A stretch of DNA of 64,000 nucleotides from Weimeria sp002480925 (GTDB lineage Bacteria; Bacillota; Clostridia; Lachnospirales; Lachnospiraceae). The notes below the pieces were generated by a model. The model was not told the origin of the DNA and did not search any database. It saw only the letters and a program-made list of their open reading frames with translations. This document shows, one piece after another, positions 33,603 to 41,850 of the stretch. Within the stretch, counting starts at the first letter, position 1. The number at the start of each line of letters is the position of its first letter. The stretch covers positions 62,001-126,000 of the forward strand of contig NZ_JBQHVU010000005.1 in assembly GCF_052064335.1 (NCBI RefSeq), read 5' to 3'. The position numbers and the translations under genes are program-made.

Positions 33603-34444
33603 AGAACTTTCTGATACTCACTAAAGAAGACAGTCCCAGGATGGAGTCATTCATCAGAGAGATAATCACCTTTCTAAATGATAATGGCGCAAAGGGGCAG
33701 AGCGCAGTCTTAAGAAAGGAGGACGCCAGCAGGCCTATAGAGGTTTTTGATGGCTGTGAATGCATAATCACTGTCGGCGGAGACGGAACTATGATAAGGG
33801 CTGCTGTAAGGACAGTTGAGGCCCAGGTCCCGCTTATCGGTATCAATAAGGGACATCTTGGGTATCTCTGTGATCTGGATCAGACCTCCTACAGGGAGGC
33901 TCTTAAGAGACTTATCGAAGGAGACTACGATGTAGAGGAGAGGATGCTTCTCGAGGGAAGGGTCGTCTCAGAGGACGGCTCGCCTAAAAGCGGCAGCATA
34001 GTGGCTGTAAATGATATAGTGATCACCAGTCATAACGGGCTTCAGGTCGTGCATCTGTCTGTAGATGTAAACGGAGAGCGGCTGACCTCGTTTAATGGAG
34101 ATGGTATCATCTTTGCCACACCGACTGGATCTACAGCCTACAATCTTTCCACAGGAGGCCCCATAGTAGATCCCAAAACCTCGCTAATCCTGATGACGCC
34201 TCTGAATGCCCATGTGGTAGGGATGAGAAGCATAGTCCTTGATGATACAGCCATGATCAGTGCAAGGGTGACCAGGAGGAATCAGGATGAGCTAAACGCT
34301 GCAGCCGCCTTTGACGGCACGACTTCTATCATGCTTAAGGACGGAGACATGGTTCAGGTAAAAAGATCAGGAAAGACTGTTAAATTTGTCAGGCTCTCAA
34401 GGATCAATTTCCTTGACAGGATCAGGAGCAAGCTGCCATACTGA
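33599..34444 (+). CDS. nadK: NAD kinase
   Basis: A 281-residue enzyme phosphorylating NAD+ to NADP+. It has the ATP/NAD motif TVGGDGTMIRA, the GINKGHLGYLCDL segment, NDIVITSHNG and TPTGSTAYNLSTGGPIV, all diagnostic. The C-terminal SARVTRRNQ and DGDMVQVKRS strands complete the fold. It begins at an ATG overlapping the tlyA stop. argR follows after 32 bases. Confidence 0.95.
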   Translation: MKNFLILTKEDSPRMESFIREIITFLNDNGAKGQSAVLRKEDASRPIEVFDGCECIITVGGDGTMIRAAVRTVEAQVPLIGINKGHLGYLCDLDQTSYREALKRLIEGDYDVEERMLLEGRVVSEDGSPKSGSIVAVNDIVITSHNGLQVVHLSVDVNGERLTSFNGDGIIFATPTGSTAYNLSTGGPIVDPKTSLILMTPLNAHVVGMRSIVLDDTAMISARVTRRNQDELNAAAAFDGTTSIMLKDGDMVQVKRSGKTVKFVRLSRINFLDRIRSKLPY

Positions 34445-34476
34445 TATAGGCCGCCTGCCGGTTAATTGGAGAAAGA

Positions 34477-34926
34477 ATGAAGAATACCAGACAGAAAAAA
34501 ATACTAGAGCTCATTATAAAGTATGAGATCTCGACACAGGAGGAGCTTTTGGAAAAGCTTCGAGAAAGCGGCTGTGACGTGACTCAGGCCACTGTTTCGA
34601 GGGATATAAGGGAGATGAAGCTCACAAAGATCGAGACAAACGGAAGACTCCGCTATGTTGCCTATAAGGAAAGCGATGGCGATCTGAATGAGAAGTACAG
34701 GAAAGTGCTAAGAGAGGGCTTTCTGTCGATGGACAATGCTATGAACATTCTTGTGATAAAGACCATATCCGGAATGGCTATGGCGGTCGCAGCTGCCCTT
34801 GATTCGATGGAATATAATGAGATAGTCGGATGTATCGCAGGGGATGATACGGTAATGTGTGCAGTAAGGAGTGTTTCGGATACAGTTAGTCTGATGGATA
34901 AGCTCCGCAGGATAATAGACAGATAA
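34477..34926 (+). CDS. argR: Arginine repressor ArgR/AhrC
   Basis: A 149-residue regulator: a winged-helix N-terminus (RQKKILELIIKYEISTQEELLEKL...VTQATVSRDIREMKLTKI) and a C-terminal hexamerisation/arginine-binding domain (VAAALDSMEYNEIVGCIAGDDTVMCAVRS). It represses arginine synthesis and can activate catabolism when bound to arginine. arcC at 18.4 kb is a possible distant target. It precedes recN, the usual Firmicutes arrangement. A GGAGAAAG site lies before the ATG. Confidence 0.94.
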   Translation: MKNTRQKKILELIIKYEISTQEELLEKLRESGCDVTQATVSRDIREMKLTKIETNGRLRYVAYKESDGDLNEKYRKVLREGFLSMDNAMNILVIKTISGMAMAVAAALDSMEYNEIVGCIAGDDTVMCAVRSVSDTVSLMDKLRRIIDR

Positions 34927-34947
34927 AATGTCAAGGGAGGTATGCAG

Positions 34948-36612
34948 ATGCTGGAGAATTTACGGGTAGAGAATCTGGCTCTTATAGATCATGAGGAAAT
35001 TGAGTTTACAGAAGGACTTAATGTAATGACCGGAGAGACCGGGGCAGGAAAGTCGATAATACTTGGAGCTCTTAATCTGTCTCTTGGTGGAAAGATAAAC
35101 AGGGGTATGGTAAGGGACAACGAAAGGGATGCCTATGTCGAGGCAGTGTTTACGCTTAGTCCCGCCGAGGAGAAGAGACTTACTGACCAGGGCTTTATGG
35201 TCTATGACAGTCAGCTTATCCTGTCGAGAAGGATAAAGGGGGCAAAGAGTGTCGCCAGGATAAATGGGGAGACAGTACCGGCTGCAAGGCTTGCAGAGGC
35301 AGGGAGGGAACTTATAGATATATACGGGCAGAGAGAGCATCAGTCTCTTTCTGATCCAAGAAAGCATCTGGCGATCCTGGATTCATTTGTGAAAAATGAG
35401 CTTGATCCTCTGCTCGATCAGCTCGCCCCTGTATACAGGGAGTATTCTGCTCTCTGCAGGGAGGCAAAGGAAGCAGACATGGATGAGTCCGAGAGAAAGA
35501 GGGATATATCATATCTGACCCATGTCTCGAATGAGATAGAAGAGGCAGGCTTAGAGGACGGAGAGGATCAGGAGACAGAGGATAGCTACCGCAGGATGTC
35601 GGGCGCAGAAAAGACTGCCAAGGGTCTTTCCCAGATAGATGGCCTTCTTTTTGAACAGGCTGATGTGCTTTCACTTATAGGACAGTCACAGAGGGTCTTA
35701 TCAGAGATAGCTGACGGCGACAGCTCACTCTCCTCGCTTTCATCGACTCTTGATGACGCATATGATATTCTGGATGGATTCTCCCATGATATAAGAAAGG
35801 CAGCGGACGATCTGACATTCGAGCCGGAGGAATTCAGGCAGGTAAGCGAGAGACTGGACCTGATAAATGATCTGAAGGCCAAGTACGGCAGGACCATAGA
35901 CGATATCAGGAAGACAAAGGAGGACGCCGACAGAAGACTAGAGCAGCTTCTGGATCATGAGGCATATATGAAGTCCCTTGAAAAAAGGATCGCAGACACA
36001 AAGGAGAGGCTTGAGAGTCTGTGCATAAAGGCGGAGGAGATCCGAAAAAAAGGAGCCGATGACCTGTCTTCTCAGGTGAAGAAATCGTTAAATAATCTTA
36101 ACTTCTTAAAGGCTGACTTTTCGGTATCGCTTAAAAGAAAGGGATACTCACAGACAGGATTCAATGACGCAGAGTTCCTTATATCGACAAATCCTGGCGA
36201 GCCGGTGAAGCCGCTGTCACAGGTGGCCTCAGGAGGAGAAATGTCAAGAATAATGCTTGCAATAAAGACCGTACTTGCATCCTCATACGATACAGGCACT
36301 ATGATATTTGATGAGATAGATACAGGTATAAGCGGACGTACAGCCTCGGCGGTGGCGCGTGAGCTTGATAAGGTCTCAAAGGGGCGCCAGGTCATCCTGA
36401 TCACCCATCTTCCTCAGATAGCAGCTCTTTCAGACAGGCATTTCCTGATAGAGAAGTCGGCATCGGACGATTCGACGGTATCAAGTATCAGGGAGCTAAG
36501 AGAGGATGAGATCATAGACGAGCTGTCAAGGATGATAGGGGGAGACGTGATCACCGACGCAGTAAGGGAGAGCGCGAGGGAGCTAAGAGAGGCAAAGGTT
36601 AAATCTGTATAA
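34948..36612 (+). CDS. recN: DNA repair protein RecN
   Basis: A 554-residue SMC-like ATPase. Walker A is in VMTGETGAGKSIILGAL near the N-terminus; the long helical coiled-coil middle follows; the C-terminal signature and Walker B lie in VASGGEMSRIMLAIK and MIFDEIDTGISGRTA, then ILITHLPQIAALSD. RecN gathers DNA at double-strand breaks. The ATG at 34948 has GGAGG at the right distance (7 bases); the ATG at 34942 is too close to it. It ends the long operon, as no stop-overlapping gene follows. Confidence 0.95.
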   Translation: MLENLRVENLALIDHEEIEFTEGLNVMTGETGAGKSIILGALNLSLGGKINRGMVRDNERDAYVEAVFTLSPAEEKRLTDQGFMVYDSQLILSRRIKGAKSVARINGETVPAARLAEAGRELIDIYGQREHQSLSDPRKHLAILDSFVKNELDPLLDQLAPVYREYSALCREAKEADMDESERKRDISYLTHVSNEIEEAGLEDGEDQETEDSYRRMSGAEKTAKGLSQIDGLLFEQADVLSLIGQSQRVLSEIADGDSSLSSLSSTLDDAYDILDGFSHDIRKAADDLTFEPEEFRQVSERLDLINDLKAKYGRTIDDIRKTKEDADRRLEQLLDHEAYMKSLEKRIADTKERLESLCIKAEEIRKKGADDLSSQVKKSLNNLNFLKADFSVSLKRKGYSQTGFNDAEFLISTNPGEPVKPLSQVASGGEMSRIMLAIKTVLASSYDTGTMIFDEIDTGISGRTASAVARELDKVSKGRQVILITHLPQIAALSDRHFLIEKSASDDSTVSSIRELREDEIIDELSRMIGGDVITDAVRESARELREAKVKSV

Positions 36613-36617
36613 ATGTA

Positions 36618-36646
36618 TTGCGGTTCATAGTCATTTTGGCTAAAAT
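36618..36646 (+). promoter_or_regulatory. Predicted promoter of galT
   Basis: TTGCGG (36618-36623) and TAAAAT (36641-36646) with 17-base spacing, in the gap after recN. Confidence 0.5.
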
Positions 36647-36675
36647 GTGGATGGGATAGAAAGTGAGGTTATAAA

Positions 36676-38169
36676 ATGCCAGACAGGTATATTAAGGAAC
36701 TAGTAAACTATGGTATCTCATCCGGACTTACGCCTGAGTGCGAGAGGATCTATACCACGAACCTCCTGCTAAGGGAAATGCATGTTGACAGCTATGATGA
36801 TTCGGTAGAGACATTTGATGATGATCTCGAGACCATACTTGGTGGTCTTCTTGATGATGCAAGGAGCCGCGGGATAATAGGCGAGGGCACTACAGAGGGG
36901 GATCTGTTTGATACTGCCCTTATGAACACTCTTATTCCAAGACCATCGGAGGTTACGAGGATATTCTGGGATAAGTACAGCAGGTCAGCTTTGGATGCTA
37001 CAGACTGGTTCTATGATTTTTCAAGAAAGACCAATTATATCAGGACCTATCGTGTCGCAAGGGATATGAAGTGGAAGACCTCCACTCCTTATGGGGACCT
37101 TGATATCACGATAAATCTCTCAAAGCCTGAAAAGGATCCAAAGGCAATAGCAGCAGCCAGGAACAATAAGAATGCATCATATCCGAAATGCCAGCTCTGT
37201 ATGGAAAACGAGGGATATGCCGGTAGACTTGATCATCCCGCCAGAGAGAACCACAGGATCATACCTCTTACTATAAACGGCAGCAAGTGGGGCTTCCAGT
37301 ATTCACCCTATGTATATTTCAATGAGCACTGCATTGTCTTCAACGGGCAGCATACCCCTATGAAGATAGACAGGGCGGCATTTGAGAAGCTGTTTGATTT
37401 CATTTCACAGTTTCCTCATTATTTCCTCGGATCAAATGCAGATCTTCCTATAGTCGGAGGGTCGATCCTCACCCATGATCATTTCCAGGGAGGACATTAT
37501 ACGTTTGCGATGGAAAAGGCAGAGTTTACAGATATGTTTACCGTGAATGGATACGAGGATGTGACAAGCGGTATCATAAAGTGGCCTCTGTCAGTGATCA
37601 GACTTCAGGGAAGGGACAGGAAGCGTGTCATAGATCTGGCTGACCATATCCTTAAGAGCTGGAGAGGCTATACGGACGAGTCTGCCTTTATCTTTGCTAA
37701 GACAGACGGAGAGCCTCATAATACCATCACTCCTATAGCCAGGAAGCATGGAGATATATATGAGCTCGATCTTGCGCTTAGGAATAATATCACCACAGAG
37801 GAGCATCCGCTTGGAGTATTTCATCCGCATGAGAAGCTCCATCATATCAAGAAAGAGAATATAGGACTTATCGAGGTGATGGGACTTGCAGTCCTTCCTT
37901 CAAGGCTTCAGAAGGAGATCTTCGTTGAGCTTGCAGATGCGCTTGTAGACCATAAGGATATAAGCTCTATAGAGGATCTAAAAAAGCATGCCGACTGGGT
38001 AAGAGAGTTTGCTCCTAAATATCCGCAGGGCTTTACCCGTGAAAATATAGACGGTATCCTGAAGGAGGAGATCGGACAGGTATTCCGTGAGGTTTTAGAG
38101 GATGCCGGAGTGTTCAAGCTGACAAAAGAAGGACACGAGGCCTTCCTCAGATTTGTGAATATATTATGA
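36676..38169 (+). CDS. galT: UDP-glucose--hexose-1-phosphate uridylyltransferase (GalT type 2)
   Basis: A 497-residue Leloir-pathway enzyme swapping UMP between UDP-glucose and galactose-1-phosphate. It belongs to the Gram-positive type 2 family: ELVNYGISSGLTPECERIYTTN at the start, CQLCMENEGYAGRLDHPARENHRIIP, the active-site SILTHDHFQGGHYTF, and NITTEEHPLGVFHPHEKLHHIKKENIGLIEVMG. It is about 150 residues longer than E. coli GalT, as usual for type 2. galK and galE are not adjacent in this window. A GTGAGG site precedes the ATG. A perfect hairpin follows the stop. Confidence 0.94.
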   Translation: MPDRYIKELVNYGISSGLTPECERIYTTNLLLREMHVDSYDDSVETFDDDLETILGGLLDDARSRGIIGEGTTEGDLFDTALMNTLIPRPSEVTRIFWDKYSRSALDATDWFYDFSRKTNYIRTYRVARDMKWKTSTPYGDLDITINLSKPEKDPKAIAAARNNKNASYPKCQLCMENEGYAGRLDHPARENHRIIPLTINGSKWGFQYSPYVYFNEHCIVFNGQHTPMKIDRAAFEKLFDFISQFPHYFLGSNADLPIVGGSILTHDHFQGGHYTFAMEKAEFTDMFTVNGYEDVTSGIIKWPLSVIRLQGRDRKRVIDLADHILKSWRGYTDESAFIFAKTDGEPHNTITPIARKHGDIYELDLALRNNITTEEHPLGVFHPHEKLHHIKKENIGLIEVMGLAVLPSRLQKEIFVELADALVDHKDISSIEDLKKHADWVREFAPKYPQGFTRENIDGILKEEIGQVFREVLEDAGVFKLTKEGHEAFLRFVNIL

Positions 38170-38175
38170 TACAGG

Positions 38176-38206
38176 TACCACATCCTTTATGGATGTGGTA
38201 TACTTT
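38176..38206 (+). terminator. Terminator of galT
   Basis: TACCACATCC and GGATGTGGTA form a perfect 10-bp stem around TTTAT, followed by TACTTTT. TATACT at 38199-38204 inside it could also serve as a -10 for pyrB, but no -35 is evident. Confidence 0.65.
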
Positions 38207-38264
38207 TGCGTGGAAAAATTGTCATGAAGGGATCTGATCCTTTCTACGGAGAATGGAGGAAATA

Positions 38265-39212
38265 ATGCGTCATTGTATGAGCCCGCTCGATTTCTCGGTT
38301 GAGGAGATAGATGAGCTGATAGGACTTGCAGCGGATATAGAGGCTGATCCGGCCAAGTATGAGAAGGCCTGTGCCGGGAAAAGGCTTGCGACCTGCTTCT
38401 ATGAGCCAAGCACCAGGACAAGACTTTCGTTTGAATCGGCAATGCTGCGTCTGGGCGGGGCTACCTTAGGCTTCGCGTCTGCAGATTCTTCATCTGCAGC
38501 AAAGGGCGAGAGCGTCTCGGATACTATAAGAGTCATTTCGGCATATGCTGATATCTGTGCTATGCGACATCCCAAGGAGGGCGCCCCGTTCGTTGCCGCC
38601 CAGAAGTCAGAGATTCCGGTGATAAATGCCGGTGACGGCGGTCATAATCACCCTACACAGACGCTTGCCGATCTCTCAACTATCCATTCACTTATAGGAA
38701 GACTGGATCATTTTACAATAGGACTCTGCGGCGATCTGAAGTTCGGACGTACAGTGCATTCACTTATAAGCGCACTGGTAAGATATAGTGGAGTCCGCTT
38801 CGTGCTCATCTCTCCTGAGGAGCTTAGGATCCCGTCCTATATCAGAGAGGACGTGCTCGTCAGATCCGGGGCTGCCTTCGAGGAGGTCGAGAGCCTTGAT
38901 GACGCCATGCCTTCTCTTGACGTCCTTTATATGACAAGGGTCCAGAAAGAAAGATTCTTCAACGAGGAGGATTATGTCAGATTAAAGGACAGATATATAC
39001 TTACCAGGGAGAAGATGAAGCTGGCTAAGGATTCGATGATAGTCCTCCATCCTCTTCCAAGGGTAAATGAAATAGCTGTGGATGTAGATGATGATCCGCG
39101 TGCCATGTATTTCACTCAGGCGAAGAAGGCAGTATTTATCAGGATGGCGCTTATACTTACCCTGCTCGGGATCCATGTGGACCCGAGTATACCACAGCCG
39201 GACAACAGATAA
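38265..39212 (+). CDS. pyrB: Aspartate carbamoyltransferase catalytic subunit
   Basis: A 315-residue enzyme joining carbamoyl phosphate and aspartate in pyrimidine synthesis. It has the carbamoyl-phosphate motif FYEPSTRTRLSFESAMLRLGG, a loop with SSAAKGESVSDTI, GDGGHNHPTQTLADL, and the HPLPRVNEI aspartate-binding segment. The ATG at 38265 follows GGAGG by 5 bases; an earlier in-frame ATG at 38253 overlaps that site. It is directly upstream of pyrI, so the product is the allosteric class B-type holoenzyme found in some Clostridia rather than the PyrR-controlled Bacillus type. Confidence 0.95.
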   Translation: MRHCMSPLDFSVEEIDELIGLAADIEADPAKYEKACAGKRLATCFYEPSTRTRLSFESAMLRLGGATLGFASADSSSAAKGESVSDTIRVISAYADICAMRHPKEGAPFVAAQKSEIPVINAGDGGHNHPTQTLADLSTIHSLIGRLDHFTIGLCGDLKFGRTVHSLISALVRYSGVRFVLISPEELRIPSYIREDVLVRSGAAFEEVESLDDAMPSLDVLYMTRVQKERFFNEEDYVRLKDRYILTREKMKLAKDSMIVLHPLPRVNEIAVDVDDDPRAMYFTQAKKAVFIRMALILTLLGIHVDPSIPQPDNR

Positions 39213-39227
39213 GGATCGGAGGAAAAA

Positions 39228-39659
39228 ATGCTTAATATCAGCGGAATCCATGAGGGCTATGTACTAGATCATATCAAGGCCGGAATGAGCATGAAGATAT
39301 ATGACTATCTGAAGCTTGACGAGCTGGGAGAAGCGACAATAGCCATGATAATGAATGCAAGAAGCCAGAAAATGGGCCATAAGGATATAATAAAGATCGA
39401 ATGCCCGCTAGGCTCTATAGACCTCGACATACTAGGCTATATAGATCATAACATAACGGTTGATGTGATAAAGGATGACCGTATCATAAAGAAGGAAAAG
39501 CTCTCCCTTCCAAAGCAGGTAGTAAATGTGATAAGGTGCAAGAATCCGCGCTGCATAACAAGCATAGAGCAGGGCATTGACCAGGTATTTGTGCTTGCAG
39601 ATCAGGAGCACGAGATCTACCGCTGCAAGTACTGCGATGAGGCATATTCCGGCAAGTAA
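39228..39659 (+). CDS. pyrI: Aspartate carbamoyltransferase regulatory subunit
   Basis: A 143-residue subunit that binds nucleotides (CTP/ATP) and zinc. The N-terminal allosteric domain (DHIKAGMSMKIYDYLKL) is followed by the zinc domain with Cys pairs in RCKNPRCIT and CKYC. It joins PyrB in a dodecamer that gives feedback control. The gene is 15 bases after pyrB with a GGAGG-type site. Confidence 0.94.
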   Translation: MLNISGIHEGYVLDHIKAGMSMKIYDYLKLDELGEATIAMIMNARSQKMGHKDIIKIECPLGSIDLDILGYIDHNITVDVIKDDRIIKKEKLSLPKQVVNVIRCKNPRCITSIEQGIDQVFVLADQEHEIYRCKYCDEAYSGK

Positions 39660-39788
39660 AGGATACGAAATATTACTCAAGGAGTTTTTAAGAAAAGTTT
39701 AATGGCAATTACAGGGGAATAGTATTATATTAGTGGAAAAGATGGTTATGTTGTAACGTGTAATACTCTGCTCCAGGGATGTGATACT

Positions 39789-40682
39789 ATGTTCGGATAT
39801 GTGATTGCAGACAGACAACAGATGTCTGACAAGGAAAAGGGAGAGTATAGATCATACTACTGCGGTCTTTGCAAGGAGATACAGCGAATAGCCGGTCTTA
39901 GGGGTTCTGCTGTATTAAGCTATGACTGCACCTTTCTATATCTGCTTCATTCTGGCCTTTATGAGCCGGAGAATACAGTATCGATGGAGAAGTGCAGCGT
40001 GCACCCTTTCAGGAAGCACAGGATATTAAGGAATCAGATAGCAGATTATGCAGCATCGATGAATATCCTTCTCGGATACTATAATCTGCTGGATGATTAC
40101 AGGGACCTGCATGATCTGAAGAAGAAAACGCTTGCGGATTATCTCGGCAGATATATGGATGATATCAGAGCCAGATATCCAAGACAGTGTGAGGCAGTAG
40201 AGAAGAATATCGAGCTGATCACCCAGGCTGAGATCCGCCATGAGGAGAATATCGATATTGCCGCTGGCAAGACCGGGCAGATGCTTGCCGAGATCTTTGC
40301 CATGAGGGAGGACGAGTGGCAGAATATTTTAAGGAATATGGGATTTTATCTTGGGAAGTTCGTCTATGTGCTCGATGCCTATCTGGATATCGAGAAGGAT
40401 GAGAAGACCGGGAACTATAATCCGCTGATCCAGAAGAAGAAAAGCGATCCCAAGGGCTTCTGCGATTATATTGAGATGTCGCTTACATCGATGATGTCTG
40501 AGACCGCCAGATCCTTTGAGAAGCTGCCGATTGTAGAGGATGCCCCCATACTGCGAAATATTCTTTATTCAGGTGTATGGACGTCATTCAGGGCACACAG
40601 ATACAGATACAGAAAGAAGCTTGAAGAAAAAAAGAGGGAGGAAGGTTTTGGATCCGTACAAGGTGCTAGGCGTACCGTATGA
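39789..40682 (+). CDS. DUF5685 family protein
   Basis: A 297-residue, mostly helical cytoplasmic protein of unknown function. Near the N-terminus are YYCGLCKEIQRIAG and YDCTFLYLL, then EKCSVHPFRKHRI; this Cys/His pattern could bind a metal or Fe-S cluster. NILLGYYNLLDDYRDLHD and a later DAYLDIEKDEKTGNYNP provide Asp-rich helical stretches resembling prenyl-synthase-like helices. The family commonly neighbours a J-domain gene in Lachnospiraceae, as here, with a 35-base overlap. No catalytic role can be assigned. A weak promoter (ATGGCA at 39702-39707, TATATT at 39726-39731) precedes it. Confidence 0.7.
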   Translation: MFGYVIADRQQMSDKEKGEYRSYYCGLCKEIQRIAGLRGSAVLSYDCTFLYLLHSGLYEPENTVSMEKCSVHPFRKHRILRNQIADYAASMNILLGYYNLLDDYRDLHDLKKKTLADYLGRYMDDIRARYPRQCEAVEKNIELITQAEIRHEENIDIAAGKTGQMLAEIFAMREDEWQNILRNMGFYLGKFVYVLDAYLDIEKDEKTGNYNPLIQKKKSDPKGFCDYIEMSLTSMMSETARSFEKLPIVEDAPILRNILYSGVWTSFRAHRYRYRKKLEEKKREEGFGSVQGARRTV

Positions 40683-41100
40683 TGCTACAGACGACCAGAT
40701 CAAGAAGGCCTACAGGCTTTTAGCCAGGAAGTATCATCCTGACGCCAATATGGACAACCCCAATAAGGCTGATACAACTGCTAAGTTCGAGCAGATCCAG
40801 AGAGCCTATGACGAAATAATGAGAAGAAGGCAGGATGGGAGCGACAGTTATGTCTACGGCGACGGCCAGCAGTGGAATGAAGGCCCGGATCGTGGCTTCG
40901 GTGATCAGGATTTTGACTACGGCAGATACAATGATTCCTTTGGACAGGGCGGATACGATAATGACCGCAATGGCCGGGGAGGCTTTGATTCCGGCTGGTA
41001 TCAGAGACAGACAAAACGATACGGATATGATAATTTTGATCCTGCCGATTTCTGTCTCACCTGGCTTCCATGTTGCTTCTGTTATTTTCCATGCTGTTAG
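40648..41100 (+). CDS. J-domain (DnaJ-like) protein with Cys-rich tail
   Basis: A 150-residue protein. The J domain is at residues 1-65 (DPYKVLGVPYDATDDQIKKA, and the HPD motif in ARKYHPDAN), so it should stimulate a DnaK-type Hsp70. The middle is Gly/Asp/Tyr-rich and likely disordered. The last 17 residues hold six Cys among bulky hydrophobics (DFCLTWLPCCFCYFPCC), a possible metal-binding or membrane-attaching tail. The start is a TTG at 40648, with GGGAGG 6 bases upstream, inside the DUF5685 gene. Longer in-frame starts would extend into the neighbour without J-domain homology. Classic DnaJ zinc-finger repeats are absent. Confidence 0.8.
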   Translation: MDPYKVLGVPYDATDDQIKKAYRLLARKYHPDANMDNPNKADTTAKFEQIQRAYDEIMRRRQDGSDSYVYGDGQQWNEGPDRGFGDQDFDYGRYNDSFGQGGYDNDRNGRGGFDSGWYQRQTKRYGYDNFDPADFCLTWLPCCFCYFPCC

Positions 41101-41109
41101 TAGTGTTTT

Positions 41110-41772
41110 ATGAATGAAAAGGAATTAAACGAGCTAAGTAAAGCCCGTATTTTTAAAAGAATAAGCAATGCCGAGATAGAATCCCTTATGGACTGTATAC
41201 AGGGAAGGATCAGGACATACAGCAGGAACAGCTATGTTTTTTCGGCAGGCGATGAGATAAGGGAGATCGGTATCGTGATGGAGGGACAGCTCGAGGTACT
41301 GAATACCGATTACTGGGGCAATGACGCTGTGATCAACCTTATAGGCCCGGGAGAGATATTCGGAGAGGCCTATGCCTCCGATGATTCGGAGCCGCTGCCG
41401 AATGATATCAAGGCTCTTAAGGATTCAAAGGTCCTGTTCATGAATATGACAAGGATACTTACCACCTGCCAGAAATCCTGCTCATTTCATAATCAGCTGA
41501 TCCAGAATCTCTATATGATAGCGACCAGACGAAACCGCTATATGAACAGGAAGATAAGTCATATGAGCAAGCGGACGACAAGAGAGAAGCTTCTGGCTTA
41601 TCTATCGGACGAGGCCAGGATGCAGGGAAGCAGGCATTTCATGATCCCGTTTGACAGACAGCAGCTCGCTGATTACCTGTCGGTCGAGAGGAGCGCTATG
41701 AGCGCCGAGCTGTCAAGGATGCAGAAGGACGGACTTATTTCTTTCCATAAGAATGAATTTACTCTCAGATGA
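41110..41772 (+). CDS. Crp/Fnr family transcription regulator
   Basis: A 220-residue regulator with an N-terminal cyclic-nucleotide-binding-type barrel (YVFSAGDEIREIGIVMEGQLEVLNTDYWGNDAVINLIGPGEIFGE) and a C-terminal winged helix (FDRQQLADYLSVERSAMSAELSRMQKDGLISF). The cAMP-binding arginine/serine pattern is not complete, and the N-terminal Fnr Cys cluster is lacking, so the ligand is unknown. Clostridial members of this type respond to redox or other signals. It starts 9 bases after the J-domain gene and is likely co-transcribed with it. The terminator stem overlaps its stop codon. Confidence 0.86.
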   Translation: MNEKELNELSKARIFKRISNAEIESLMDCIQGRIRTYSRNSYVFSAGDEIREIGIVMEGQLEVLNTDYWGNDAVINLIGPGEIFGEAYASDDSEPLPNDIKALKDSKVLFMNMTRILTTCQKSCSFHNQLIQNLYMIATRRNRYMNRKISHMSKRTTREKLLAYLSDEARMQGSRHFMIPFDRQQLADYLSVERSAMSAELSRMQKDGLISFHKNEFTLR

Positions 41773-41804
41773 AAAAGAGGATCAGTCTCTTTTTCATCTT
41801 TTTT
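41768..41804 (+). terminator. Terminator of the Crp/Fnr gene
   Basis: GATGAAAAAGAG pairs with CTCTTTTTCATC across a 7-base loop and is followed by six T residues. The left arm contains the TGA stop. Confidence 0.8.
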
Positions 41805-41850
41805 CATTTGGAGAAATAGAGTATAATTGACAGGATTGGAGGAAGCTATT

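Noticed and set aside
40540..40647. Longer N-terminus for the J-domain protein
   Set aside because: The upstream part is the out-of-frame shadow of the DUF5685 gene; the TTG at 40648 is preceded by GGGAGG and begins exactly at the J domain.
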